From the NCBI RefSeq assembly GCF_009362735.1, contig NZ_WHNP01000011.1, positions 144,202-208,201 of the forward strand: a DNA stretch of 64,000 bases, given 5' to 3'. Made by a program: the position numbers and the translations under genes. This document shows positions 56,477 to 64,000 of this stretch, in pieces. Source of the DNA: Paraburkholderia franconis. Lineage in GTDB: Bacteria; Pseudomonadota; Gammaproteobacteria; Burkholderiales; Burkholderiaceae. Numbering within the stretch: position 1 is the first letter of the stretch; every line of letters starts with the position of its first letter. A model generated the notes under the pieces. That model was not told the origin of the DNA and ran no database searches. It was given only the letters and a program-made list of their open reading frames with translations.

Positions 56477-57064
56477 TCAGATTTTCAGGCGGGAAACCTT
56501 GGTGCCCGAAAGTGACACGTCACCCATGAGACCGGCATTGGTCAGCACGATCGCTTCGACGGGCGCCGTGGCCGTTGTCGTATCGATCGCTCCGTTCGCT
56601 CCGACCTTCAACAGCGCGACGGATCCTTCACCGCCGACCGACCAGCCTTTGGAATTGCGAAAGCTGTTGAGCGCGTCATGTGTCATGAACAGGAATATGA
56701 TGGCCTTCGATTGCGCACCTGCCTGCAAGCCGAATGATCCCGATACCGTGCTGTAGTAGCCGATTGTCTTTCCGCCTACATCCAATGCGCCTTCACCGTA
56801 CTCGCCACCGGCAATGAAGCCGACCTTGATCACCGACGGGAACACGAGTACGCCGTTCGCCTTGGCGACGAGTTCCTTTGAACCCTTGACCGTCTCATAC
56901 AGCCGCGACAGCGTCCCGTGGACCTTGGCATTGATTTCCTGCCGCTTCGATGCGTTGGACTCGGTGGCAGCGGCGTCACGCATCGTCGCTGGGGAGCCCG
57001 TGAGCGTAAGACCTGTGACAGCGAGTACGGCAGCGCCCGTCCGTAAAAACTTTCTTCTGCGCAT
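56477..57064 (-). CDS. YSC84/SYLF-domain exported protein
   Basis: A 195-residue protein. Start 57064 gives MRRRKFLRTGAAVLAVTGLT, a twin-arginine-like signal (RRKFL). The mature part is the SYLF/Ysc84 lipid-binding domain: INAKVHGTLSRLYETVKGSK, AKANGVLVFPSVIKVGFIAG GEYG-type motif, YYSTVSGSFGLQAGAQSKAI and the C-terminal GLMGDVSLSGTKVSRLKI. Homologues in Burkholderia (BPSL1445-like) are small secreted lipid-associated proteins. Monocistronic; the likely role is at the envelope. Confidence 0.88.
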   Translation of the reverse strand: MRRRKFLRTGAAVLAVTGLTLTGSPATMRDAAATESNASKRQEINAKVHGTLSRLYETVKGSKELVAKANGVLVFPSVIKVGFIAGGEYGEGALDVGGKTIGYYSTVSGSFGLQAGAQSKAIIFLFMTHDALNSFRNSKGWSVGGEGSVALLKVGANGAIDTTTATAPVEAIVLTNAGLMGDVSLSGTKVSRLKI

Positions 57065-57168
57065 TGTTGCCTCCATGGTGGTTCACGGTCGAACCGTTGA
57101 TGCTGCAATGCCCGCCTTCCCGGCGGCGAAGCCAGCCTGCTAACGCAAAATCACGGTTGCGAATGGCT

Positions 57169-57725
57169 TCACCGGGCGGGCTCTGTCAGATCCTCCTCCG
57201 CGAAGCGCAAGATAGCCTCGACGAGGACCTCACGGGAATACGCGTTCTGCGTTACGAAAAGCGCGCCTATTGCCGGATGCGTCCGGGCAACGGGTGCCGC
57301 CAGCGCCCAATGATCCGCATTCACGTAGGCGAAAAGCGTACGGGCGGGCACAGCCTGATCGTAGAAGATGACCTGGCTGTCCTGTTGCGAATCAACGCGT
57401 GAGAGCCTGTTCGCTCGATTTCAGGATAGACGAGATCGTTCCGGCTGCGGGAATGTCACGATCGAGTAGTACCGCAATTCGCACGTAAGCGGGTGCTGTG
57501 CGAGCCACATCCTTGCGGATCGCCGGTCCCAGGCTCTGCACGGCGCGGCCATCGCCCTATGTGCACGTCGCGCTCGCAACGTATCGCAGCAGATCGGCCT
57601 GATACTGCAGGGCGTCGTTGGCGAGCGGCGATCCGCGAGTCACGCCGGCGGCACTCACCCCGCTGACACTGTGCCACGAGCAGGCGTAAAGCCACCACAG
57701 CTTGTGCGTACTCGGCCGTGGCGGA
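57169..57725 (-). pseudogene. Degraded alpha/beta-hydrolase-like gene
   Basis: Minus-strand pieces in three frames join in order: ANDALQYQADLLRYVASATC, then AVQSLGPAIRKDVARTAPAY with VRIAVLLDRDIPAAGTISSI and LKSSEQALTR, then VDSQQDSQVIFYDQAVPART with FAYVNADHWALAAPVARTHP and FVTQNAYSREVLVEAILRFA to a stop at 57169. The order and spacing indicate one protein with at least two frameshifts. The NADHWALA segment resembles the His-containing end of an alpha/beta-hydrolase; the assignment is tentative. Confidence 0.55.
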
Positions 57726-57866
57726 AATCGGTATCGCACGCCGGGACGGGGTTGAAGGGCACAACTGCGTAACCGGCAAGGTCAGGTGGACCGGCACCGA
57801 TCTCTCGCCGCGTGCCGACCGCACTGCGTCGTCCTAGAATTAAGCAACACGGGGGGCGGGGGCGAC

Positions 57867-58458
57867 ATGAAACACGGACTGGTACTCGGGCTGCTGAGCG
57901 GTGCGCTGCTGGTCGGTTGCATGTCCGCCGGGGTCGAAGTGAGGCCTGAACAGATGGCGACCTTCAGGCGTGGCGTGACGACGATTCAGGAAGTGACGGC
58001 CACGCTCGGCCCGGCATCAGTGCAGACCGCGCTCGACGATGGTTCGATGCTGCTCGTTTACACCTATGTGACGTCGAGGCCGCACCCCGAAAACTACATC
58101 CCGATTATCGGGTCGCTGGTCGGTGGTGCCGACACGCACACGTCGGCGGCGGGTGTTCCTGTTCGATGCGCGCGGCGTCCTCAAGAGTGCGAACACCACC
58201 ACCTCGAACGTCGGGACGGGCCTGAGCACCGAACTGCAGCACAGAGCCCCGGCGCCAATTGTTGAGGCGCCCGTCGCGGGCAACAGCAATCCGCCGAATG
58301 CCGTGCAGAGCGTTGAGCCGCCTGTCGTGGTCAAGCGCATTTCACCGGCCACCGCGGAGAGCGTCGAGCCACTTCCGGAGGAAGAGGGCCAGCCAGCACA
58401 GGAAAACAGCGTCGAACCGCCTTCAGAACAAGGCATCCAGCCGGCTGAGAGCAGGTAG
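57867..58458 (+). pseudogene. BamE-like lipoprotein, frameshifted
   Basis: ATG 57867 gives lipoprotein signal MKHGLVLGLLSGALLVGC, then the SmpA/BamE-like pattern MATFRRGVTTIQEVTATLGP with LLVYTYV. Near 58145 the frame must shift by one base, from GGADTHTSA to RRVFLFDARGVLKSANTTTS, after which a Pro/Glu/Val-rich tail of about 70 residues ends at 58458. Joined, it is a small outer-membrane lipoprotein with a disordered tail. Without the shift the product is 132 residues with a nonsense tail. Confidence 0.65.
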
Positions 58459-58639
58459 CATCGAACCTCAGTTGTCCACGACGCGCGCTGAGCGTTCTGC
58501 GTCATGCCGATCGCGGCCGCGCGGTCGAAGGCGTCGGCGCACGGGCAGGCGATCCTTCCTATTGTCGATGTTCTGAACTTCACATACCCACGATATGAGG
58601 CTTTGCGGCCAACCTGTCCGACGAACGCTGAATCCGTGG

Positions 58640-58777
58640 TCAATTTTGCACTATCCAGATTTGGTTCATGATGCCAGCGCGGAGACACGCGAACGTCTCC
58701 AGCGCTTCCCGGTCGGCAATCTGATCGGCTGAATCTTTGACCAGCATCGATGCCACGAATTCGTGAGCGCTGAGCAT
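58640..58777 (-). CDS. Small protein, 45 aa
   Basis: MLSAHEFVASMLVKDSADQI ADREALETFACLRAGIMNQI-type sequence, helical and amphipathic, ending WIVQN. It has a good AGGAG ribosome binding site nine bases upstream. The C-terminal half is hydrophobic. It lies 63 bp downstream of the frameshifted winged-helix-like copy on the same strand. Unknown; credible because of the ribosome binding site and composition, but short. Confidence 0.5.
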   Translation of the reverse strand: MLSAHEFVASMLVKDSADQIADREALETFACLRAGIMNQIWIVQN

Positions 58778-58840
58778 GCACTGCTCCTGACACAAGAGAC
58801 TACTGACTGGTCAGAGATGAAAACGTTGCACTGTCGATCG

Positions 58841-59463
58841 TCACCTGTGACGCGCAATGGCGTCGATAGCGCCCGTTACCACAGGATCTGCCTGCGGCCA
58901 TGATGCATACAGACTGGGAGAGTCGCCTTGGCTCGCGCCCGCGCCGGTGCACACGAAAACGCGCGCTCCTCGGCCACCATGCTCCGCAGCAACATATCGT
59001 GCGACCTGCAGCGCCCCGTCGGCCAGCATCGCACGCGCAGCAATGAGTACTTCGGTGCGACTCGTGCCCAGCTGTTCAGCGAGTTGTACTGCGGTGCATT
59101 CGCTTCCACCCGCCAACAGGGCCCGGATTCGCATGGCCAATCGGTCGGACCTTCGCGTGCCGCGATCGGAAGCCGGAAGCTTCATTGACGCCTTCTGCGG
59201 GGTTTGCCTGATTACTGGCAGGTCGCCTGTCAATTCGCTCGCGGCCTCCCCTGGATTTCGCGCGCGAAAGCAACGCTGGTCAATGTCGAGCCGGCAAAGA
59301 GGGTTCTCGAAGATTGCCGTCAATTGGTCGACGCTGAACCGCGCGCGCAGTGCGCGCCACACGTCTTGCCATCCGTCACAGAGACCGCTGCGGGCGAGAT
59401 CGTAAGCGGCTTGCCTGATCGATTCGCGAGTCTCGACGATGTCCAGTCGATCGTGCGCTTCAT
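58841..59463 (-). pseudogene. Winged-helix-like protein, second copy, frameshifted at codon 8
   Basis: The original ATG at 59463 gives MKRTIDW, but where the other copy has GACTGGGACATC this one has GACTGGACATC, so one G is missing and the frame is lost. From there DIVETRESIRQAAYDLARSG continues in the frame that runs from 59542, and the rest is about 90 per cent identical by eye to the 46.7-kb protein, with two extra residues (TGAGASQGD). Either a null allele or expressed from a different upstream start. Confidence 0.75.
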
Positions 59464-59643
59464 GACTATCGCCGCCTGCCCGGCATACGGGCCGTGTGCC
59501 CTCGCGCGGGTTCAGAACACGGTGTCTGGACGCGGGTACCAAGTCGACCTATGGGTCAAAAGGACGACGAGCCCGCCGCGCGGACCATGAGCTTCAACAA
59601 GCGTGTCGTCGTTCTCATCCCAATCCCCAAGCAAAGAATGCCT

Positions 59644-59667
59644 CGTGTCAACAATACCCTTGACACG
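59644..59667. promoter_or_regulatory. Second dyad, inverted copy
   Basis: Arms CGTGTCAA and TTGACACG around eight bases, conserved from 46453-46476 although the spacer differs. Read on the minus strand it precedes the leader ORF. Confidence 0.5.
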
Positions 59668-59676
59668 CGCTGGCCG

Positions 59677-59698
59677 ATATTGGCCCTTGGTCCAATAT
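59677..59698. promoter_or_regulatory. Palindromic operator candidate, site 2
   Basis: ATATTGGCCC-TT-GGTCCAATAT: the same dyad as at 46422 with a single mismatch (A to C) in the left arm. It is located at the same distance from the leader ORF as in the other copy. Confidence 0.6.
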
Positions 59699-60090
59699 GA
59701 CGCAGAACAATTTTCGCTTACCAGCTCAGTTTGTGCCTGTTAGTTCCCGCCATTGAAATCCGGCATCTTTAAAACGTTGTGTACGCACCCTCATTGAAAG
59801 ATGCAGTGACCTCGTGAAAACGCTCAATCCTCTACATGTAGAGGACTTACGCGACTGCTGTGCGCGGATTCCTGTGCAAACTGACCTTCCCGGCACGACT
59901 TGGAGGCCGTTACGACGGACTTTCCGAACACGAAGCCGAAATGACGGAGCGATCCGATGCCCGCCAAAGAGCGTGTTTGCGGTACATCAACAAAGTCGTC
60001 AATTTTCTTATTTGTATTACCACGTAATGTCGTTGCAATTACATCCATCTGATGGACACCGACGCATCGCGCGATTGAGGAAAGCAAGCA

Positions 60091-60180
60091 ATGAACCATC
60101 TCTACGCCATGCGCGTCTTCGTGTTGGTCGCGGAAACACGAAACTTCAGAAGCGCGGCCATCGCGGTAATGGCCGTTCTT
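60091..60180 (+). pseudogene. LysR regulator N-terminal remnant
   Basis: MNHLYAMRVFVLVAETRNFR SAA matches the first 23 residues of the LysR at 46138 (MNHVYAMRVFVQAAEARSFR SAA). It then leaves the family and the DNA-binding helix-turn-helix and effector domain are absent. Confidence 0.75.
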
Positions 60181-61028
60181 GTCGCAGGGAGCGCTCGAGC
60201 AAAACAACGCCGCCGTTGACTGCTTGTGGCCGGTTGCACTCCCTGGCCATGACGCTACAAAGCTGCCGCTGGCGAAGGGCTAATGTTTTTGAACGGCGGC
60301 GCCGTCGGCTGAGCGCGTATAGACGGCCGAGTACGGACTTTTGGCGGCGCGCTCGGACAGACATTCCAACGTGGTGTCCGCCCTGGTAACGGAAATTCGG
60401 CCGCGACGACCGTTCTCACCCGGTAGTTGTCCTAGCTTCCAGGCGACCACATGAAAAACCAAAGCAGTTGAGTTGACGCGCCGTCACTCGCTTGCAGGCA
60501 TGCATGCATGATTATGGCGGCCGATCTGTGCGGGAGCGCACATTCAATTGAATCGCGCAAATCGCGAGCCGCCAAGATTTGTTGGCTACCGGGCCGCAAA
60601 AAGTCCCAGCGCTACACGGCATGTTGTTGTGTTACTTTGTCTTCGAGCGGGCCACTGCAATGGTCGGGGCCATCCTCGGCGAATGTAGCGACGATGACGA
60701 CCCTCCTGACTTTACCTCCCGGAGGAACGGCCCGAATGTATGCCTCGCGTTCCTTTAACCTGACGAACCGAGGGCGCGCGAACGATGAACGCATATCTGA
60801 TCAATCCCTACGCAAGCCGCCACCGAGGTTGACGGCGGCGATATCAATTCGCTTGATCCCGTATAAGCTTGCTCGATTGCGACTTCGTCGAGAGCTATGG
60901 GCTGATCAACAGCGGCGGCGATTGTTTGTACGTCATGGAATCAGGCAATTGCGGGCGACAAAGCGACGCTGTCAGTAGGCCGGTACCAATGCGACCGGCC
61001 CGCGGTCTACTACGCTGGGAGTGAATCA
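60181..61028. other. Gene-poor stretch
   Basis: No gene called. Around 60872-60985 the plus strand reads DCDFVESYGLINSGGDCLYV MESGNC-type sequence, which looks natural and may be the end of a lost gene. Other frames have no ribosome binding site or domain. Confidence 0.35.
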
Positions 61029-61291
61029 ATGGAAAAAATGTACTCGTACAAAGGCTTTGAGGTCACCGTGAAGCTTGAGTCTGTGCGGGCTCTGTCAAGC
61101 GAATTCACATATGGGCCCCGGTTGGGTACGTTGCGGTGGTGAGTATCTACACGGCGGACCCGAGAAGACCAGTAGGCGTACCGATTGGGCTGGTCACAGA
61201 AGGAAACCGCGTCTTCGGCACGGTGGACGACGCCTTGACGGCAGGATTTAACGCAGCAAAGCGTGTGATAGACGACAGAGTTGCCCCTTGA
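61029..61291 (+). pseudogene. Small conserved-type hypothetical protein, frameshifted
   Basis: ATG 61029 (GGGAG upstream) gives MEKMYSYKGFEVTVKLESVR ALSSEFTYGP, then a one-base shift near 61120-61130 leads to VGYVAVVSIYTADPRRPVGV and GNRVFGTVDDALTAGFNAAK RVIDD with a stop at 61289-61291. Joined it is a neat alpha/beta protein of about 86 residues. Family unknown to me by function. Confidence 0.55.
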
Positions 61292-61326
61292 CGGGCGTTC
61301 TCATCTGCGGCCAGTCGTACAGCTTA

Positions 61327-61608
61327 ATGAATCATCTGCTGCCGGCACTGCTCGCTGTTCGACGACCGTTTTGCATTGAAGTTGAGACGGAGAGCCAGGC
61401 GGGTGCCGACCGACCAATGTGGGTCGTATTGAGACCTCCATCTCGCCTCCAGACCGGCGAAGAAGATTATTGCCTTGTAAAGAGGTGTACCGCACTCGCA
61501 CGCATTCCCCAAGGCTTTATGATGGCTGTTGCCGTCGAAGCCGCACAAGAGGGGCTTGCTCGTCAGTCACACGGAAGCCCGCGCCCGCGTTTCGAACCAA
61601 AAAAATGA
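61327..61608 (+). CDS. Hypothetical ORF, 93 codons
   Basis: Open frame from 61288 with first ATG at 61327 (MNHLLPALLAVRRPFCIEVE). Later parts (ARIPQGFMMAVAVEAAQEGL) look protein-like, but there is no ribosome binding site at the ATG. It precedes the 61.6-kb gene by 14 bp and would be its operon partner if real. Confidence 0.35.
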   Translation: MNHLLPALLAVRRPFCIEVETESQAGADRPMWVVLRPPSRLQTGEEDYCLVKRCTALARIPQGFMMAVAVEAAQEGLARQSHGSPRPRFEPKK

Positions 61609-61622
61609 TCGGGGGACAGAAG

Positions 61623-62117
61623 ATGGACTTTTTCGAGAACGTCGTTGTCGAATATCTCCGCGCAGATCGAGCCGTCTTCGTCAATACACAATGCTGCATC
61701 CAACTCAATGAAGGTTCTAATCCCGATACGTCGGGACCGCACTGGTACTGCGACGCCGTCGCCGTGGATTTTCGTTCCCGCGCTGTGTTCCTTTGCGAAA
61801 TCACGTTCGCCAAACCACCCACAGGCCTACTGAAGCGCCTTTCAGGCTGGCACGAGAACTGGGATGGGCTGCTTCAGGCGCTGCGCCGTGACTGCGCCAT
61901 ACCCGATTATTTTCCAGTTAGGCCATGGATTTTTATTCCTGAGGCGCTGATCGGCACCGTTGTCGACGCGTTGGAAAAATTTAAGCTCGGCTATGGTACT
62001 GCCGTACCGACGCCGAAGATCACAACTCTGGAAATGACCAGTCCATGGCTCTATCCGTCTTGGAACCGCATGGGCGAAGCCGCGAAGCCGACATCGATTC
62101 CCAAACACATGCGATAA
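61623..62117 (+). CDS. Hypothetical protein, 164 aa
   Basis: Start 61623 has GGGGGACAGAAG upstream. The soluble product contains GPHWYCDAVAVDFRSRAVFL CEITFAKP; a D-x(n)-E-x-T arrangement on neighbouring strands is reminiscent of nuclease folds of the PD-(D/E)XK class, but the Lys is missing and I do not claim an activity. Other segments: GWHENWDGLLQALRRDCAIP and PWIFIPEALIGTVVDALEKF. Near the DUF4160-like gene and on the same strand. Confidence 0.6.
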   Translation: MDFFENVVVEYLRADRAVFVNTQCCIQLNEGSNPDTSGPHWYCDAVAVDFRSRAVFLCEITFAKPPTGLLKRLSGWHENWDGLLQALRRDCAIPDYFPVRPWIFIPEALIGTVVDALEKFKLGYGTAVPTPKITTLEMTSPWLYPSWNRMGEAAKPTSIPKHMR

Positions 62118-62190
62118 GAGGCCCTCAAGGCGGGGTCTGACTCATCGTTCAGGGACTTACGCTTCCAATGCTCGGAGGTAGAGGCATTAA

Positions 62191-62619
62191 ATGAATAAAC
62201 TAAAGCTGATTCTCGCTGCTGCAGGAGGTATGCTGACTCGTCTGCGACCTAAGAGGGGGCTAAATCTTCAGTCACTTCGCGACGCATTGGAAGAGGTCGA
62301 TCGGATCTCTAGAGAACAGTCAGGTTATCTATATAAGCTTCTTGTCGCGAGACAGCAAATCAAGCTAAAGATGTATCAAGAACGAGGGCATTCCCGAGCC
62401 CATTTTCACGTGGATTATGGGCAAATTAACCACGCGGCCGTTTTTGCTGTGGACACTGGTGAGCGAATCGAAGGGAATCTTGATCGAAAATACGACAGGG
62501 CTATTACTGCGTGGACCATCGCGAATAGAAAGGCACTGCTAGCGATATGGAGCGCTCTTCAATCCGGCGAATCGGAAACGCCTTTCATTCGATCTCTGAC
62601 GGAAATTCGCTACCGCTAA
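62191..62619 (+). CDS. DUF4160-like protein
   Basis: A 142-residue protein. The N-terminal 70 residues are helical and basic (MNKLKLILAAAGGMLTRLRP), then the DUF4160-like core: IKLKMYQERGHSRAHFHVDY (the family's MY...H...HFHV motif), AAVFAVDTGERIEGNLDRKY and AWTIANRKALLAIWSALQSG. DUF4160 proteins often pair with DUF2442 in presumed toxin-antitoxin modules; no DUF2442 partner is visible here. The N-terminal extension is unusual for the family. Confidence 0.7.
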   Translation: MNKLKLILAAAGGMLTRLRPKRGLNLQSLRDALEEVDRISREQSGYLYKLLVARQQIKLKMYQERGHSRAHFHVDYGQINHAAVFAVDTGERIEGNLDRKYDRAITAWTIANRKALLAIWSALQSGESETPFIRSLTEIRYR

Positions 62620-63030
62620 CGAGTGAGGCAGGGTTCGAAAAGAGTCGGTGGAGAGCGGGCGTCGGTCGGCAAATGGATGGAAGGGCACGGCGCTCCAATT
62701 TCGATTGAAGACTCATCGAATTTCGCGGTTTGGCCACAACCTGCCCTTCAGCGAGAGAGGAAACCTGCCGTTGGAACGGCTGCATTACGCCGGAACCTGA
62801 CGGACGAGCTACACGCACAATTCGGCTATAGTCGATATTCGCGCGTCGGCGGCCGCGAATGTAAATCCCAGTTGCAAGCGGATGAGTACTTTCGGACCCG
62901 TTGCAGCCGGTCGATCCTGTGGATGTGAGACGGCCGCTTGGATTTTTGTCAAATAGACGTTCAGCCCATTGCGATACACACAGGCGGCGCGACGGACACG
63001 ATTCGGTCCGCCGTGCCAACGCCGCGAACT
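62620..63030. other. Intergenic stretch
   Basis: No gene supported. Frames on both strands are open but lack ribosome binding sites and coding composition. Convergent ends of the DUF4160-like gene and osmC flank it; no strong terminator was seen. Confidence 0.35.
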
Positions 63031-63603
63031 TCACTCGACCACGAGCCTCGATTTTAGGGTGACGGCGTTCGCCAGATTGTAGACGTTGGGGGAGGTGGCC
63101 GTTACCGCGTCATGGATTTCGGCGAACTGCTGGCTGGTCCCGTCACCCTTGATACGAACCGTGTAACGCAGGCTCTCGTAGCCGTTTGCCACTTGCGGGT
63201 CGATCCCGAGAAAACCCCTGAGGTCGATTTCGCCCTCAGTCTCGATCTGCAGGGATTCGAGCGTAATCCCGCGGGCGGCGCATTGCGCCACGAAACCCAC
63301 CGTTATGCAGGCGTTCAGCGCGGCGATCAGATGCTCCTGAGGATTGGCAAACTCGTTCGAGCCGCCGAGTTCGCCGGGCTCGTCGATGTCGATCGTGAAA
63401 CGGCGCGATACATGCTGCCCTCCGATCGAAAACCCTTGCACCTCGGCGCGAGTTCGAGTCTGGCCCTTCCAGGTCGTCGCCACGCGCCAACTGGTAGCGG
63501 CTCTCGAGACATCGTCCTTGACGCTCCCGATCAGGGCGAGCAGATCGTCGACGTTAAGGCCGTTTACGATGTTGGGTTCGTTGGTCTGTGCATTGGCATT
63601 CAT
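63031..63603 (-). CDS. OsmC-family protein
   Basis: A 190-residue OsmC/Ohr-superfamily protein. The core shows RFTIDIDEPGELGGSNEFAN PQEHLIAALNACITVGFVAQ CAARG: the conserved Cys of the NACI motif is present and the second Cys is in QCAARG. Members reduce organic peroxides or have related redox roles in the cytoplasm. Start 63603 has a GGAGATGG site. An IS6 element begins only 18 bp upstream, so the native promoter is displaced and expression may depend on the IS. Confidence 0.88.
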   Translation of the reverse strand: MNANAQTNEPNIVNGLNVDDLLALIGSVKDDVSRAATSWRVATTWKGQTRTRAEVQGFSIGGQHVSRRFTIDIDEPGELGGSNEFANPQEHLIAALNACITVGFVAQCAARGITLESLQIETEGEIDLRGFLGIDPQVANGYESLRYTVRIKGDGTSQQFAEIHDAVTATSPNVYNLANAVTLKSRLVVE

Positions 63604-63621
63604 ATTCCATCTCCTTCAACA

Positions 63622-64000
63622 GGTTCTGTTGCAGTAAGGAGGTTCGCTATGATGCGCGGAATGACATGAACGACTGAAGCCTCGATGAAGACGTTGAATC
63701 CTCCGGTGGCCCGAGTACTGAAACGCCTGCACTATCCGCTCGAGGTGATCCTGACCTGCGTGCGCTGGTATGTGGCCTATCCGCTGAGCCTGCGGCACCT
63801 CGAAGAAATGATGGCCGAGCGCGGCGTTTCGGTCGATCATTCGACCGTGCACCGCTGGGCCATCAAGCTGCTGCCGGTACTGGAGAAAGCGTTTCGCCGC
63901 CACAAGCGCCCCGTGGGCAAGAGCTGGCGTGTCGACGAGACCTACATTAAGGTCGGAGGCCAATGGAAATACCTGTATCGCGCCGTCGACAAGGCCGGAA
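63622..64000 (+). mobile_element. IS6-family element (type A), continues past the window
   Basis: Left terminal repeat GGTTCTGTTGCAGTAAGG starts at 63622. The transposase gene follows in the usual position, and the element runs off the end of the window. Confidence 0.85.
63685..64000 (+). CDS. IS6-family transposase, 3' end outside window
   Basis: Begins MKTLNPPVARVLKRLHYPLE and is open to the last base: the helix-turn-helix region (MMAERGVSVDHSTVHRW), then KSWRVDETYIKVGGQWKYLY with the first catalytic Asp. It is about 85-90 per cent identical by eye to the copy at 38.0 kb. The remaining DDE residues lie beyond the window. Confidence 0.9.
   Translation, partial: MKTLNPPVARVLKRLHYPLEVILTCVRWYVAYPLSLRHLEEMMAERGVSVDHSTVHRWAIKLLPVLEKAFRRHKRPVGKSWRVDETYIKVGGQWKYLYRAVDKAG

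Larger units (their letters stand above)
58829..60090 (-). repeat. Right copy of the inverted duplication
   Basis: Reverse-complement counterpart of 46139-47311. It holds the frameshifted winged-helix-like gene, the shortened leader ORF, both palindromes and the LysR leader. The pair flanks about 11.5 kb. Confidence 0.8.

Noticed and set aside
1..64000. tRNA, rRNA, riboswitch or CRISPR features
   Set aside because: No cloverleaf with a TTCGA-type loop, no rRNA signature and no regularly spaced repeats were recognised by eye; a tRNAscan or Infernal run would be decisive.

Overview
The window looks like a high-GC accessory segment of a Burkholderia sensu lato genome (Burkholderia, Paraburkholderia or Caballeronia), probably from a secondary chromosome or megaplasmid. 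The basis is the gene content: a class I PHA synthase with an intracellular PHA depolymerase, hopanoid side-chain genes hpnI/hpnJ/hpnL, DUF3300/DUF2950 envelope proteins, YSC84 and OsmC proteins, LysR regulators and IS6/IS5/Tn3 transposases. No rRNA, tRNA, CRISPR array or replication origin was recognised. An unusually large share of the genes is broken by single-base frameshifts, deletions or insertion sequences, so this is either an eroding region or an assembly with residual indel errors.

Layout. 0-3.4 kb: a 5'-truncated gene, a frameshifted ribbon-helix-helix antitoxin, a SET-domain methyltransferase and remnants of a Tn3 transposase and an IS6 element. 3.7-7.4 kb: phaZ, phaC and a small companion, all on the minus strand. 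7.6-15.5 kb: a MarR fragment cut by an IS6 element, a hypothetical gene, an M28 peptidase, a gutted membrane protein, a periplasmic-type Pcm and small secreted proteins. 15.76-19.07 kb: a complete tnpA-only Tn3-family element with 37-bp perfect terminal repeats. 19.6-23.6 kb: a periplasmic protein with a terminator, a graveyard of IS3 and IS6 pieces, and a DUF2092/glycine-rich two-gene operon.

24.5-25.9 kb: an IS5-family element inserted, with a 4-bp duplication, in a GGDEF gene. 26-29 kb: a two-helix K+ channel, a LysR regulator and secreted proteins. 29.5-44.3 kb: two copies of an hpnJ-hpnI-membrane-protein hopanoid set. In the first copy hpnI is reduced to a remnant and a ferritin-like diiron gene sits in its place. 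The second copy is intact. Between them lie a truncated contractile tail sheath gene (an injection-system remnant) split from its upstream partner by an IS6 piece, a near-intact IS6 transposase and a truncated DUF29 gene.

45.1-60.2 kb: an about 1.2-kb locus (LysR start, two palindromes, a leader ORF and a winged-helix-like gene) occurs twice in inverted orientation. The copies flank about 11.5 kb carrying DUF3300-DUF2950-DUF3300, a broken outer-membrane protein, a broken SulP transporter, a YSC84 protein and small lipoproteins. 61-64 kb: small uncharacterised genes, a DUF4160-like protein, and osmC with an IS6 element directly upstream.

Working interpretation: the intact metabolic functions are carbon storage (PHA), membrane hopanoid modification and envelope maintenance. 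The rest is mobile-element traffic. The least explained structure is the inverted duplicated regulatory locus and its shared palindrome, which also lies upstream of the DUF3300 operon.
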